Assembly (NCBI GenBank): GCA_946626395.1
Contig: CAMOUF010000297.1
Location: 1 to 8,141, forward strand
DNA from: an uncultured Clostridia bacterium
GTDB lineage: Bacteria > Bacillota > Clostridia > Christensenellales > Aristaeellaceae
DNA length: 8,141 bases
Direction: 5' to 3'
A model generated the notes under the pieces. That model was not told the origin of the DNA and searched no databases. It was given only the letters and a program-made list of their open reading frames with translations. A program made the translations under genes and the position numbers. Below are positions 1 through 6,925 of the stretch, one piece after another. The number at the start of each line of letters is the position of its first letter. Positions within the stretch are counted from its first letter, which is position 1.

Positions 1-41
1 ATGAAGAAATGATTACGAAATTAAGAAACAAAACATATTGT

Positions 42-143
42 GTAGGGGCGGATATGATGCTCAACCGCACCATCCGGAGACTGTAACCTATGTCTTGTCG
101 TCGTTTGTTACCTTTTGGCGCTTGACATGATATCCGCCCCTAC
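42..143. repeat. Inverted-repeat element with 18-nt arms
   Basis: Positions 42-59 and 126-143 are reverse complements over 18 nt with one mismatch; the core GTAGGGGCGGATAT at 42-55 is answered exactly by ATATCCGCCCCTAC at 130-143. The 66 nt between the arms contain no gene; a weak internal pair GTAAC/GTTAC (83-87 and 107-111) could extend the fold. The layout resembles a small non-autonomous (MITE-like) element or a large hairpin, but no target-site duplication is evident. It lies upstream of the promoter of the binding-protein gene, so it could also act as a terminator for whatever lies to the left. Bases 1-41 show nothing recognisable. Confidence 0.65.
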
Positions 144-209
144 GTTTTTCCGCGGATTTGCAGCGTGCTGATTTCGTAAGCGATTGCCCTGAGCGCTGAC
201 AGGTTTTTC

Positions 210-238
210 TTGCAAAACCCTGGGAAATGTGGTATGAT
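210..238 (+). promoter_or_regulatory. Promoter of the ABC importer operon
   Basis: A -35-like TTGCAA at 210-215 is followed after exactly 17 nt by TATGAT at 233-238, preceded by TGG at 230-232, which makes an extended -10 (TGn-TATGAT). Transcription would start near 245, giving a leader of about 67 nt before the start codon at 312. The leader holds a short hairpin GCCC-CACT-GGGC (248-259). This fits a housekeeping sigma-A promoter. No clear operator dyad was seen overlapping it. Confidence 0.6.
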
Positions 239-311
239 TGGAACAGAGCCCCACTGGGCAAAGCAACGGAAAACGGAAAAAAGGAAAACAGAAAAAATGG
301 AGGAAAACAAC

Positions 312-1391
312 ATGAAAAAAATCACTGCGCTGATTCTCGCTCTGATGATGGTATGCGCCCTGGGCAGCTCCGCCCTGGCCGTGAACGAAGACGTGGAAGG
401 CGAGCTGGTCATTTATTCTTCCATGTATCCATTCGTGATCGACATGATGGATCAGGCCATTAAAGCCGAATTCCCCAACCTGGTGCCCGGCAACGACGGC
501 AGCTTCTTCTTCTACGGCGGCACCAGCTCCCTGATCACCAAGATTTACGGAGAGATGGAAACCGGCACCTTGGGCTGCGATATGCTGCTGGTGGCCGAGC
601 CCGCCTTCTCCCTGGAGCTCAAGGACGCCGGATACCTCCAGCCCATCCAGATCGAGAACCCCGACACCCTGCTGCGCTTCCCCTATGACGCCGAGGGCTA
701 CTGGTATCCCGTGCGGGTGTGCAACATGGTGCTGGCCTACAACCCTGAAAAGGAAGCCGAATGGAACGCCAAGGGCGTGAACATTCCCAAGACTTTCAAG
801 GATTTCGCCACCGATCCCGCCCTCAAGGGCTACATCTCCATGGGCAACCCCCTCACCAGCGGCACCACCTACGCCGCCGTGGCGTCCCTGATCCAGGATA
901 ACCATTACGGCAAGGACTTCTTAAAGGGCCTGGCCGCCAATGAAGTGATGATCGAATCCGGCTCCACTGCCATCGGCAAGCTCCAGAGCGGGGAATGCGC
1001 CGCCATCATGATCCTGGAGGAATCCATCCTGAAGGTGCTCAAGGAAGAAGCCGATAAGGGCACCCCCATCACCAACTTAAAGTGCATCTATCCCGAGGAC
1101 GGCGTGGTGCTGATCCCCTCCACCGTGATGACCGTGGCGGAAGACCACAGCAAGAACGTGAACGTGGAAGCCTGCGAAGCCGTGGAAAAGTGGCTGCTCA
1201 GCGAAGAAGCCCAGAAGCTGATCCTGCAGGGCTACATGCATTCCGTGTTCGCCGGCATGAAGGAAATTCCCTATGAATCCGTGGATACCGAAGAACTGAT
1301 CAAGAAGGATCTGGGCGTGGATTGGGAAAACGCTTTCCGCAACCGCGAAGCTATCAACACCGCCTGGACCGAAATCGTGACGACCAAATAA
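312..1391 (+). CDS. ABC importer extracellular solute-binding protein (COG1840/AfuA-like)
   Basis: This 359-residue protein is the external binding component that captures a small solute and delivers it to the permease encoded next. The start at 312 is chosen over an in-frame ATG at 210 because GGAGG (299-303) sits 8 nt upstream and a signal peptide begins exactly there: a KK n-region, a hydrophobic core at about residues 5-17 and an Ala-Leu-Ala type I cleavage site ending at residue 23. Family-like features are ELVIYSS (31-37), YGGTSSLITKI (68-78), GNPLTSGTTYA (178-188) and SGECAA (226-231). These match the class that includes ferric iron, 2-aminoethylphosphonate, phosphosugar and polyamine binders. 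The adjacent tyrosine pair that binds iron in FbpA-type proteins is not obvious, so substrate is left open. The only Cys in the signal peptide (residue 15, in MMVC) is not in a lipobox, so the protein appears not to be lipid-anchored. It is the first gene of the operon. Confidence 0.88.
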   Translation: MKKITALILALMMVCALGSSALAVNEDVEGELVIYSSMYPFVIDMMDQAIKAEFPNLVPGNDGSFFFYGGTSSLITKIYGEMETGTLGCDMLLVAEPAFSLELKDAGYLQPIQIENPDTLLRFPYDAEGYWYPVRVCNMVLAYNPEKEAEWNAKGVNIPKTFKDFATDPALKGYISMGNPLTSGTTYAAVASLIQDNHYGKDFLKGLAANEVMIESGSTAIGKLQSGECAAIMILEESILKVLKEEADKGTPITNLKCIYPEDGVVLIPSTVMTVAEDHSKNVNVEACEAVEKWLLSEEAQKLILQGYMHSVFAGMKEIPYESVDTEELIKKDLGVDWENAFRNREAINTAWTEIVTTK

Positions 1392-1436
1392 AAGCGGCAA
1401 TCGTTCCGAACCGGGCCGATTGAATCTGCTTTGCGC

Positions 1437-1463
1437 GGGGGGAGCCGCATAGCGGCTTCCCCC
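1437..1463 (+). terminator. Strong GC-rich hairpin after the binding-protein gene (attenuator or mRNA stabiliser)
   Basis: A 12-bp stem pairs 1437-1448 (GGGGGGAGCCGC) with 1452-1463 (GCGGCTTCCCCC) across a 3-nt ATA loop, with one G-U pair. It begins 45 nt after the stop codon at 1391. It is followed by GTTCGTT rather than a run of T, so it is not a textbook intrinsic terminator. In importer operons a hairpin at this place commonly leaves more binding protein than permease by partial termination or by protecting the upstream mRNA; that role here is inference. Confidence 0.6.
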
Positions 1464-1493
1464 GTTCGTTGCATGGTTTACTTTAAATCCCCA

Positions 1494-1583
1494 AGTGAGG
1501 AGTGAGGAATGAGGAGTGAGGAGTTAATTGATTGCGCATTGAACAATTTTCAACTCTTCACTCCTAACTCCTCACTCCTAACT
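1494..1583. repeat. Palindromic repeat with arms made of AGTGAGG-type heptamers
   Basis: The left arm (1494-1526) reads as tandem 7-mers AGTGAGG, AGTGAGG, AATGAGG, AGTGAGG followed by AGTTA. The right arm (1552-1583), read on the minus strand, gives AGTTAGG, AGTGAGG, AGTTAGG, AGTGAAG followed by AGTT. The arms are imperfectly complementary and enclose about 25 nt that contain a further AATTG/CAATT pair (1526-1530 and 1544-1548). It is non-coding and sits between the binding-protein and permease genes, downstream of the 1437-1463 hairpin. It is not a CRISPR: the units are 7 nt with no spacers. It may be a mobile or slippage-prone palindromic element. Confidence 0.75.
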
Positions 1584-1639
1584 GATTTACAGCCGAACGG
1601 TTACCATGATTTTTTCAACCGCAGAGAGGTGCGTGAGGG

Positions 1640-4138
1640 ATGAACAACGCAATCGCGGCACAACAGCCTGTATCCCCCCATAGCCGCCGGACCCTGGCAG
1701 TGAAGCTGACTCTGCTTCTGCTCCTGCTGCTGGGCGCGGCGATCATCGTCCTGGGCGTGATGGGCCAGCGGGCCTATGACACATCCGGGTTCAGCGCGGA
1801 GGCGGCTTTCGACGCCATCCATGACCTGGGCCGGGATACCGACGCCGCCTGGAGCCAGAAGCTCAGCCCCCAGCTGTCCGCCCTGCCCCCGGATCAGCAG
1901 GCCCAGGTGGACGAAACGGCCCGGGCCCTCATGCTCGCTGCCTGGAACAGCCAGAAGGACGGCGCCGCCGGGGAAGCGGAGGCGCTGCTGAACGCCGCCC
2001 CAGAGGGGGAACGCCGGGCCCTGACCTATAAGCTGCTCTACGCCGCCTATCTGGTGAACGGCCCCAAGGTGAGCACCGCCCAGCGCAAGGAAATCGCCGC
2101 TTTGAATGAAACGGAAAAAACGGCCCTCCGCCAGGCGCTGCTTGCCGCCCTGACGGATGAAGCGGCCCCCCTGCCCGCCCAGGCGGAGAAGGCGGCATCC
2201 CTGACCGGGCAGGAGCGCCAGGCCATGCTGATGCAGCTTTTATTCACCAGCAACGATTCCGCTGCCTCCACCGACGGGGTGAACACCCTGAAAAAAAGCG
2301 TGCGGGACAAGGAAAAGCAGCTGGACGCCTTCCGCATGATCGCCCGGAACGAGGTACCCTGGGTGTGGCAGCTCATCGTGAGCAACAGCCGCACCGCTAT
2401 TTTGGTGGGCATCCTCATCGCCCTGGACGCAGTGCTGCTGACCCTGCTCATGGCTGCGGAAAAGAGCTGGGTGTTCGATTTCAAATGGATCATCATTCTT
2501 TTGATCGTGGATTTCCTGCTCCTGTTCCAGCTGATGCCGCTGGTGTACATGGTGATCAAAGCCTTTTTCCCCAACGACAGCTTCTCCCTGGAAACCTTTG
2601 AGCGGCTGTATACCTATTCCCTGAACCTGGATGCCCTGTCCAACACCCTGATCGCCGCCCTCGCGACCATGATCCTGGGCACGCTGCTGGCCTTCCCCCT
2701 GGCCTGGCTGGTGGGGCGCACCAACCTGTACGGCAAAAAGTTCTTCCGGGCCCTGTTCGTGCTGACTTACATGGTGCCCCCCTACGTGGGCGCTATGGCC
2801 TGGCTGCGGCTGCTGAACCCCAACGTGGGCACCATCAACCAATGGCTGCGGGTGCTGTTCCATTTGAGCGACGCCCCGGGGCCCCTGAACGTGTACAGCC
2901 TGCCCGGCATGATCTGGGTGCTGACCACCTTCTATTATCCCTACGCCTTCATCACCATCAGCCGGGCCATGGAAAAAATGGACCCCTCCCTGGAGGAGGC
3001 GGGCCGCGTTTCCGGCGCTTCGCCCTTGAAAACCCTGTTCACCGTCACCCTGCCCATCATGACGCCCTCCCTGATTTCCGGGGCGCTGCTGGTGTTCGTC
3101 AGCGCCGCCAGCTGCTACGGCATTCCTTCCATCATCGGCAGCCCGGGCCGGGTGCACACCGTCACCACCCGCATCGTGGAATACGTGTCCCTGGGCCAGC
3201 AGGCCCTGAACGACGCCACCGGCATGGCGGTGTTTCTGATGGTGATGGCGCTGGTGATCCTGTTTATTTCCGATGTGGTGCTGGCCAAACGGCAGTATAT
3301 CACCGTGTCCGGCAAATCCACGCAGCCCGCCATCGTGGATCTGCGCAAATGGCGCTTGCCGCTGACGGTGCTGGTGGGGCTGTTTTCCGTGGTGGTGATC
3401 TTCATTCCCTTCGCCACCATCTTCGCCACGTCCTTTAAAATCGACATCGGCAAAACGATGTTTGAGCAAAACAACTTTACTTTCACCAACTGGACCGGGG
3501 TGTTCGGCCGCACGGAAACCATGAACTGCCTGAAAAATTCCCTGGTGTACGCTTCGGTGACCGCCACCATCGGCATCGCGGTGGCCTGCACCATGAGCTA
3601 TCTTTTGCAGCGCACCAAGATCCGGGGCCGCAAGATTCCCGATTTCCTGATCACCCTGGGCTCCGGCACCCCCTCCGTGGTCATCGCCCTGGGATTGATC
3701 ATGACCATGAAGGGCAATTTCGGCATCAATATTTACAACACTGCCTATATCAGGATCATCGCTTACCTGATCAAATACCTGATGATGGGCAGGCGCACGG
3801 TGGTGTCCGCCATGAGCCAGGTGCACGCTTCCCTGGAGGAATGCAGCCAGATCGCGGGGGCAAGCTGGCTGCGCACCATGTTCAAAATCACCGGCCCCTT
3901 GATTTTCCCCTCCATTGCCGCAGGCTGGTTCCTGATTTTCATTCCCAGCTTCTATGAATTATCCATGACCACCCTGCTCTATTCCAGCACCACCAAAACC
4001 ATTGGCTTCCAGCTCTATGAATACTGGACCTTTACCAGCCAGCCCATGAGCTGCGCCATGGCCTTCGGCATATTGCTGATCGTGGTATTCCTGAATTTCC
4101 TGCTCAACCGCCTCACCAAGGGCGAATTCTCCATCTGA
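1640..4138 (+). CDS. Fused double-domain ABC importer permease with N-terminal extracytoplasmic domain
   Basis: This 832-residue membrane protein forms both transmembrane halves of the importer. The start at 1640 is preceded by AGAGGTG (1625-1631) at 8 nt. Two copies of the permease EAA loop, which docks the ATPase, are visible: EEAGRVSGA...LP (452-472) and EECSQIAGA...GP (733-753), so two six-helix units are fused. The first unit has hydrophobic segments near 281-307, 331-357, 370-390, 418-440, 474-498 and 527-548. The second has them near 572-597, 632-655, 669-690, 697-718, 755-775 and 803-822. Fused permeases of this class are usually about 500-600 residues. The excess is an N-terminal part: one helix at about 22-42, a hydrophilic, Ala/Gln/Glu-rich, probably helical region at 43-250, and a second extra helix at 253-273. 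Two extra helices keep both EAA loops cytoplasmic and put the added domain outside. Permease assignment is secure; the added domain is unrecognised. Confidence 0.9.
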   Translation: MNNAIAAQQPVSPHSRRTLAVKLTLLLLLLLGAAIIVLGVMGQRAYDTSGFSAEAAFDAIHDLGRDTDAAWSQKLSPQLSALPPDQQAQVDETARALMLAAWNSQKDGAAGEAEALLNAAPEGERRALTYKLLYAAYLVNGPKVSTAQRKEIAALNETEKTALRQALLAALTDEAAPLPAQAEKAASLTGQERQAMLMQLLFTSNDSAASTDGVNTLKKSVRDKEKQLDAFRMIARNEVPWVWQLIVSNSRTAILVGILIALDAVLLTLLMAAEKSWVFDFKWIIILLIVDFLLLFQLMPLVYMVIKAFFPNDSFSLETFERLYTYSLNLDALSNTLIAALATMILGTLLAFPLAWLVGRTNLYGKKFFRALFVLTYMVPPYVGAMAWLRLLNPNVGTINQWLRVLFHLSDAPGPLNVYSLPGMIWVLTTFYYPYAFITISRAMEKMDPSLEEAGRVSGASPLKTLFTVTLPIMTPSLISGALLVFVSAASCYGIPSIIGSPGRVHTVTTRIVEYVSLGQQALNDATGMAVFLMVMALVILFISDVVLAKRQYITVSGKSTQPAIVDLRKWRLPLTVLVGLFSVVVIFIPFATIFATSFKIDIGKTMFEQNNFTFTNWTGVFGRTETMNCLKNSLVYASVTATIGIAVACTMSYLLQRTKIRGRKIPDFLITLGSGTPSVVIALGLIMTMKGNFGINIYNTAYIRIIAYLIKYLMMGRRTVVSAMSQVHASLEECSQIAGASWLRTMFKITGPLIFPSIAAGWFLIFIPSFYELSMTTLLYSSTTKTIGFQLYEYWTFTSQPMSCAMAFGILLIVVFLNFLLNRLTKGEFSI

Positions 4139-4155
4139 GAAAGGAGCCATGCACG

Positions 4156-5229
4156 ATGGCAACAGTCACCATTCAACACATCACCAAGGCCTTCGGGGAA
4201 AACGTGGTGCTCAAGGATTTCAACGAAACCTTTCAGGAGGGAGAATTCATTACCCTGCTGGGCCCTTCGGGCTGCGGCAAAACCACCATGCTGCGCATCA
4301 TCGCGGGCTTTGAAAAGCCCACCAGCGGCGAACTGTACATCGACGGCCAGCTGGTATCCGGCGGGAAAACCTTCGTGCCCCCGGAAAAGCGCAGCATCGG
4401 TATGGTGTTTCAGAGCTACGCCGTGTGGCCCCACATGAACGTATTTCAGAACGTGGCCTACCCCCTGACCATCCAGAAGGTCAACAAAGCAAAAATCAAA
4501 GAAAGCGTGGAACGGGTGCTGGGCATCGTCCATCTGAGCCAGTACGCCCAGCGCCTCCCCAGCCAGCTCTCCGGCGGCCAGCAGCAGCGGGTGGCCCTGG
4601 CCCGGGCCCTGGTGGCGGCCCCCAAGCTGCTCTTGCTGGACGAGCCCCTGTCCAACCTGGACGCCAAGCTCAGGGAATCCATGCGCTTTGAAATCAAGGA
4701 AATCCAAAAGCAGTTGGGCATTACGGTGGTCTACGTCACCCACGACCAGACCGAAGCCATGGCCATGAGCGACCGGATTTTCCTGATCAACCGGGGCACC
4801 GTGCAGCAGAGCGGCACCCCGGAGGAAATCTATAATCAGCCCGCCAACCAGTTCGTGGCAGACTTTTTGGGCAAGGTGGATTTCTTTAAGGGCACAGCCG
4901 CCGACGGGTATATTTCCTTCCCCGGCATGAACGGCCAGCGCGTTCCGTATAAAGGCCCCCGGAATGGCAAGGTGGAGGTGGCCGTGCGGCCCGAAAACCT
5001 GTACTTTGATGAAAATGGCGTGCTCTCCGGTGTGCTGGAAGCCCAGTATTACCTGGGCGACGTGGACGACTGCCGGGTGCGGGTGGGCGATACGCTGGTG
5101 CGGGTAATTGCCAACGGGTATGTGTACAAGGATCTGCGGGTGGGCCAGCCGGTACGCCTGGGGGTCAGGGACTTTATCGTCTTTGAGGACGACGGCACCC
5201 TGGAGCAGCAATTGCAGATTCAGACCTGA
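4156..5229 (+). CDS. ABC importer ATP-binding protein (FbpC/PotA-like)
   Basis: This 357-residue cytoplasmic ATPase powers the importer by binding to the EAA loops of the permease. AAGGAG (4141-4146) lies 9 nt before the chosen ATG, and the gene starts 17 nt after the permease stop. All nucleotide-binding motifs are intact: Walker A GPSGCGKTT (36-44), Q-loop glutamine 86 within VFQSYAVWPHM, signature LSGGQQQR (138-145), Walker B LLLLDEP (158-164), D-loop SNLDA (166-170) and switch histidine 196 in THDQTEAM. The remaining part, about residues 240-350, has the size and AVRPENLYF motif (276-284) of a TOBE domain, typical of importers for ferric ion, polyamines, phosphonates and sugars. The motifs identify an ATPase of this large class but not its substrate. 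Nothing suggests loss of activity. Confidence 0.93.
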   Translation: MATVTIQHITKAFGENVVLKDFNETFQEGEFITLLGPSGCGKTTMLRIIAGFEKPTSGELYIDGQLVSGGKTFVPPEKRSIGMVFQSYAVWPHMNVFQNVAYPLTIQKVNKAKIKESVERVLGIVHLSQYAQRLPSQLSGGQQQRVALARALVAAPKLLLLDEPLSNLDAKLRESMRFEIKEIQKQLGITVVYVTHDQTEAMAMSDRIFLINRGTVQQSGTPEEIYNQPANQFVADFLGKVDFFKGTAADGYISFPGMNGQRVPYKGPRNGKVEVAVRPENLYFDENGVLSGVLEAQYYLGDVDDCRVRVGDTLVRVIANGYVYKDLRVGQPVRLGVRDFIVFEDDGTLEQQLQIQT

Positions 5230-5242
5230 CGGAGGGAAAAAG

Positions 5243-5746
5243 ATGACAGAACGGTTGCGCAGCCTGTACCACGCCATGATCGCCTTTGACCAGGGCCAGC
5301 CCAAGCTGATCCAGCACTTTACGAAGGTGCACAGCTACGCCAAGCTCATTGGCGAATCGGAGGGCCTGGACGCCCACACCCTGGAAATCCTGGAGGCCGC
5401 GGCCCTGACCCACGATATCGCCATTCCCCTGTGCTATCAGAAATACGGGGCGGACCCCGGCGACCTGCAGGAATTGGAAGGCCCGCCCCTGGCCCGGGAC
5501 ATGCTGTCCCGGCTTCCCTTCACCGAGGAGGAAATCAGCCGGGTCTGCACGCTGATCGGGGAGCACCACACCTGCGATCCTATCGACGGCATCGACCACC
5601 AGATCCTGCTGGAAGCCGATTTCCTGGTGAATTGCTTCGAGCACGGGGATACCAAGGCCCAGTGTCAGCAAGTAATGGACCGGGTGTTTGCCACCGCCGC
5701 GGGAAAGAAAATATTCACTTTGATGTTTGGCCTGGATCAGGCGTGA
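5243..5746 (+). CDS. Small HD-domain protein, putative metal-dependent phosphohydrolase
   Basis: This is a 167-residue cytoplasmic protein. GGAGGG (5231-5236) is 6 nt before the ATG, and the gene begins 13 nt after the ATPase stop, so it is very probably co-transcribed as the last gene of the importer operon. It carries the HD metal-binding pattern: His30 (KVHSYAKLI), His57-Asp58 (LTHDIA) and Asp126 (LLEADFLVN), plus an extra His108-His109 pair (GEHHTCD). HD proteins usually hydrolyse phosphate esters such as nucleotides; some, like PhnZ, are iron oxygenases. PhnZ needs further histidines between the HD pair and the C-terminal Asp, arranged differently from what is seen here, so it is not favoured. 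It has no signal peptide or membrane segment. The target is unknown; its place in the operon suggests processing of the imported compound or control of the importer, which is inference. Confidence 0.8.
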   Translation: MTERLRSLYHAMIAFDQGQPKLIQHFTKVHSYAKLIGESEGLDAHTLEILEAAALTHDIAIPLCYQKYGADPGDLQELEGPPLARDMLSRLPFTEEEISRVCTLIGEHHTCDPIDGIDHQILLEADFLVNCFEHGDTKAQCQQVMDRVFATAAGKKIFTLMFGLDQA

Positions 5747-5784
5747 GCATTTGTTGAATAATACGGCAATAGACATTAGACGAT

Positions 5785-5871
5785 AAAGCGCAGAGCAGAG
5801 AGTGCAGATTTTTTTGTGCCGCTCCCCATAGGGGAGACAAAATCATCTGTACTCTCCGCTCTGCGCTCTTT
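5785..5871. repeat. Palindromic repeat with AGCGCAG-type heptamers, between convergent genes
   Basis: The left arm (5785-5817) contains AGCGCAG, AGCAGAG, AGTGCAG and then a T-rich stretch ending in TTTTGT. The right arm (5837-5871), read on the minus strand, gives AGCGCAG, AGCGGAG, AGTACAG and then ATGATTTTGT. About 30 nt pair with only a few mismatches. The loop holds its own hairpin CTCCCC-ATA-GGGGAG (5822-5836). Two further 7-mers, AGACATT and AGACGAT, stand just before the left arm (5771-5784). The element occupies the gap between the converging HD and URO-D genes (5746 and 5900), so a transcript from either side would fold into a very stable hairpin and it may serve as a bidirectional terminator. 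That role is inference. Confidence 0.75.
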
Positions 5872-5899
5872 CCATTTTGCGCTGAGTGCGCTGTTCTGT

Positions 5900-6856
5900 T
5901 TATATAGCGCGGGCCTTCTCCACGATCCAGCGGATTTTTTCTTCAGGCAGCTCGTCATGGATGCTGCAATCGGCGCCCAGAATATAGCCGCTTTTGCCGC
6001 CCTGGGCGATGAGCGCTTCCACTTCCCGCTCGATCGCCGGCCGATCCGCCGTATACAGGAAGCTGCCGGGCCGGTTGTCAAAGCCGCCCCAGACGGTGCA
6101 GCCGAAATGCTTTTTCGCTTCCTGAATATCCATGATGTCAATATACCGGGACCAGCTGACCACAGGGGCCTTGTAGTCCTTCCAAACGGAGAGCCGGTTG
6201 GGCACTTCCTCCCAGGCGCAGAAGTGGATGGCGTTCATGTCGCTCAGGGTGTTGGCAAAGTCCAGCACGGTTTTGTCGCTGGGAGCCACCCAATCCGCGT
6301 ATTCTTCCGCGGTGAAGCGGTTGACTTCTCCGCTCTGGGCGCTGAAAAAGATGCCGTCCGTCCCGGACTCCTGAATGATGCCCTGCACCAGCAGCTTCAC
6401 ATCCTCCGCCACAGCGCGGCAGGCGTACTTCATGGCCTCCGGGTTTTCCCGGATAAAACGCATCATTTTGGGATACCCGATTTGCAAGCGGATATAGGAC
6501 AGGGGTGAAAAGATCAGATAAATGGCCGGGCATTCGCCGCCCAGGGCCTTCATCACCTTTTTCGTCCGTTCAATCTGGCCCCGGATGTAGGGATGATTGG
6601 GCCCCAGGGGCTTCATCTGATACAGATTGGCGGGATTTTCGATTCCCTGGAGGATCGGCGCGGGCCACCCGAAATACTTATCGCCGGACAGCTTCATGAA
6701 ATCCACGTCCGTGTCGTGGAGAAACTTGGCCTGATAAGCCGCAAAGGCGTCGTCGTCCGCCCAGTACGCAGGCGGCACATGCTTCCACATGCACACGGCC
6801 ACATGATCCGTTTCCTGCCCTTTGAAGGCGGCGGTTACCCGTTCTCTTTTGTTCAT
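5900..6856 (-). CDS. URO-D superfamily protein, corrinoid-type methyltransferase-like
   Basis: This 318-residue cytoplasmic protein belongs to the uroporphyrinogen decarboxylase superfamily. The start at 6856 is favoured over an in-frame ATG at 6898 because AAGGAG (6865-6870 on the minus strand) lies 8 nt upstream and the usual family opening, MNKRERVTAAFKGQETDHV, begins there. True HemE enzymes have a PVWxMRQAGR motif close to the N-terminus; here the corresponding segment reads DHVAVCMWKH (17-26), so haem synthesis is unlikely. Instead His211-Phe-Cys213 in AIHFCAWEE and Cys297 in ILGADCSIHDELP match the His-x-Cys...Cys zinc site of MtaA/MtbA-type methylcobamide:thiol methyltransferases, which move a methyl group from a corrinoid protein to a thiol. 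No corrinoid protein or substrate-specific methyltransferase is present here, so the exact reaction is unknown. It is transcribed alone, towards the importer operon, from its own promoter. Confidence 0.85.
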   Translation of the reverse strand: MNKRERVTAAFKGQETDHVAVCMWKHVPPAYWADDDAFAAYQAKFLHDTDVDFMKLSGDKYFGWPAPILQGIENPANLYQMKPLGPNHPYIRGQIERTKKVMKALGGECPAIYLIFSPLSYIRLQIGYPKMMRFIRENPEAMKYACRAVAEDVKLLVQGIIQESGTDGIFFSAQSGEVNRFTAEEYADWVAPSDKTVLDFANTLSDMNAIHFCAWEEVPNRLSVWKDYKAPVVSWSRYIDIMDIQEAKKHFGCTVWGGFDNRPGSFLYTADRPAIEREVEALIAQGGKSGYILGADCSIHDELPEEKIRWIVEKARAI

Positions 6857-6925
6857 GGCGGTATCTCCTTCTTTTTTTATCTGTATCTGATCAGTCATGG
6901 TTCCTTTTCGGCTTGGAGTAAACCC

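Noticed and set aside
210..311. Longer start for the binding protein at 210
   Set aside because: It would put a charged, Lys-rich stretch before the signal peptide, overlap the promoter, and ignore the well-spaced GGAGG before 312.
1494..1583. CRISPR or phase-variable tandem repeat
   Set aside because: Units are 7 nt, arranged as opposing arms without spacers, and the tract is not within a coding region or a promoter spacer.
1586..1610. A promoter just before the permease gene (TTTACA ... CATGAT)
   Set aside because: The spacer is only 13 nt, too short for a normal sigma-A promoter.
2240..3826. A 528-codon open frame on the minus strand, rich in His and Gly
   Set aside because: It lies wholly opposite the permease gene, has low-complexity composition typical of the reverse strand of GC-rich coding DNA and no convincing ribosome site; the plus-strand frame has clear permease motifs.
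312..5229. Assigning the importer as a ferric iron transporter
   Set aside because: The class resemblance is real but the adjacent tyrosine pair of FbpA-type iron sites was not found, and the class covers several unrelated substrates.
4015..5304. A 429-codon open frame on the minus strand
   Set aside because: It is antisense to the ATPase gene, whose motifs are unambiguous, and has the same His/Gln/Gly-rich shadow composition.
5243..5746. PhnZ-type phosphonate oxygenase
   Set aside because: The histidine layout between the HD pair and the final Asp does not fit the di-iron ligand set known for PhnZ, and no PhnY-like partner is present.
5816..6508. A 230-codon plus-strand open frame beginning inside the repeat
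   Set aside because: It is antisense to the URO-D-like gene and its first residues are only a translation of the palindromic repeat; it has no ribosome site.
5900..6856. HemE (uroporphyrinogen decarboxylase proper)
   Set aside because: The N-terminal PVWxMRQAGR motif is missing and zinc-type His-x-Cys...Cys residues are present instead.
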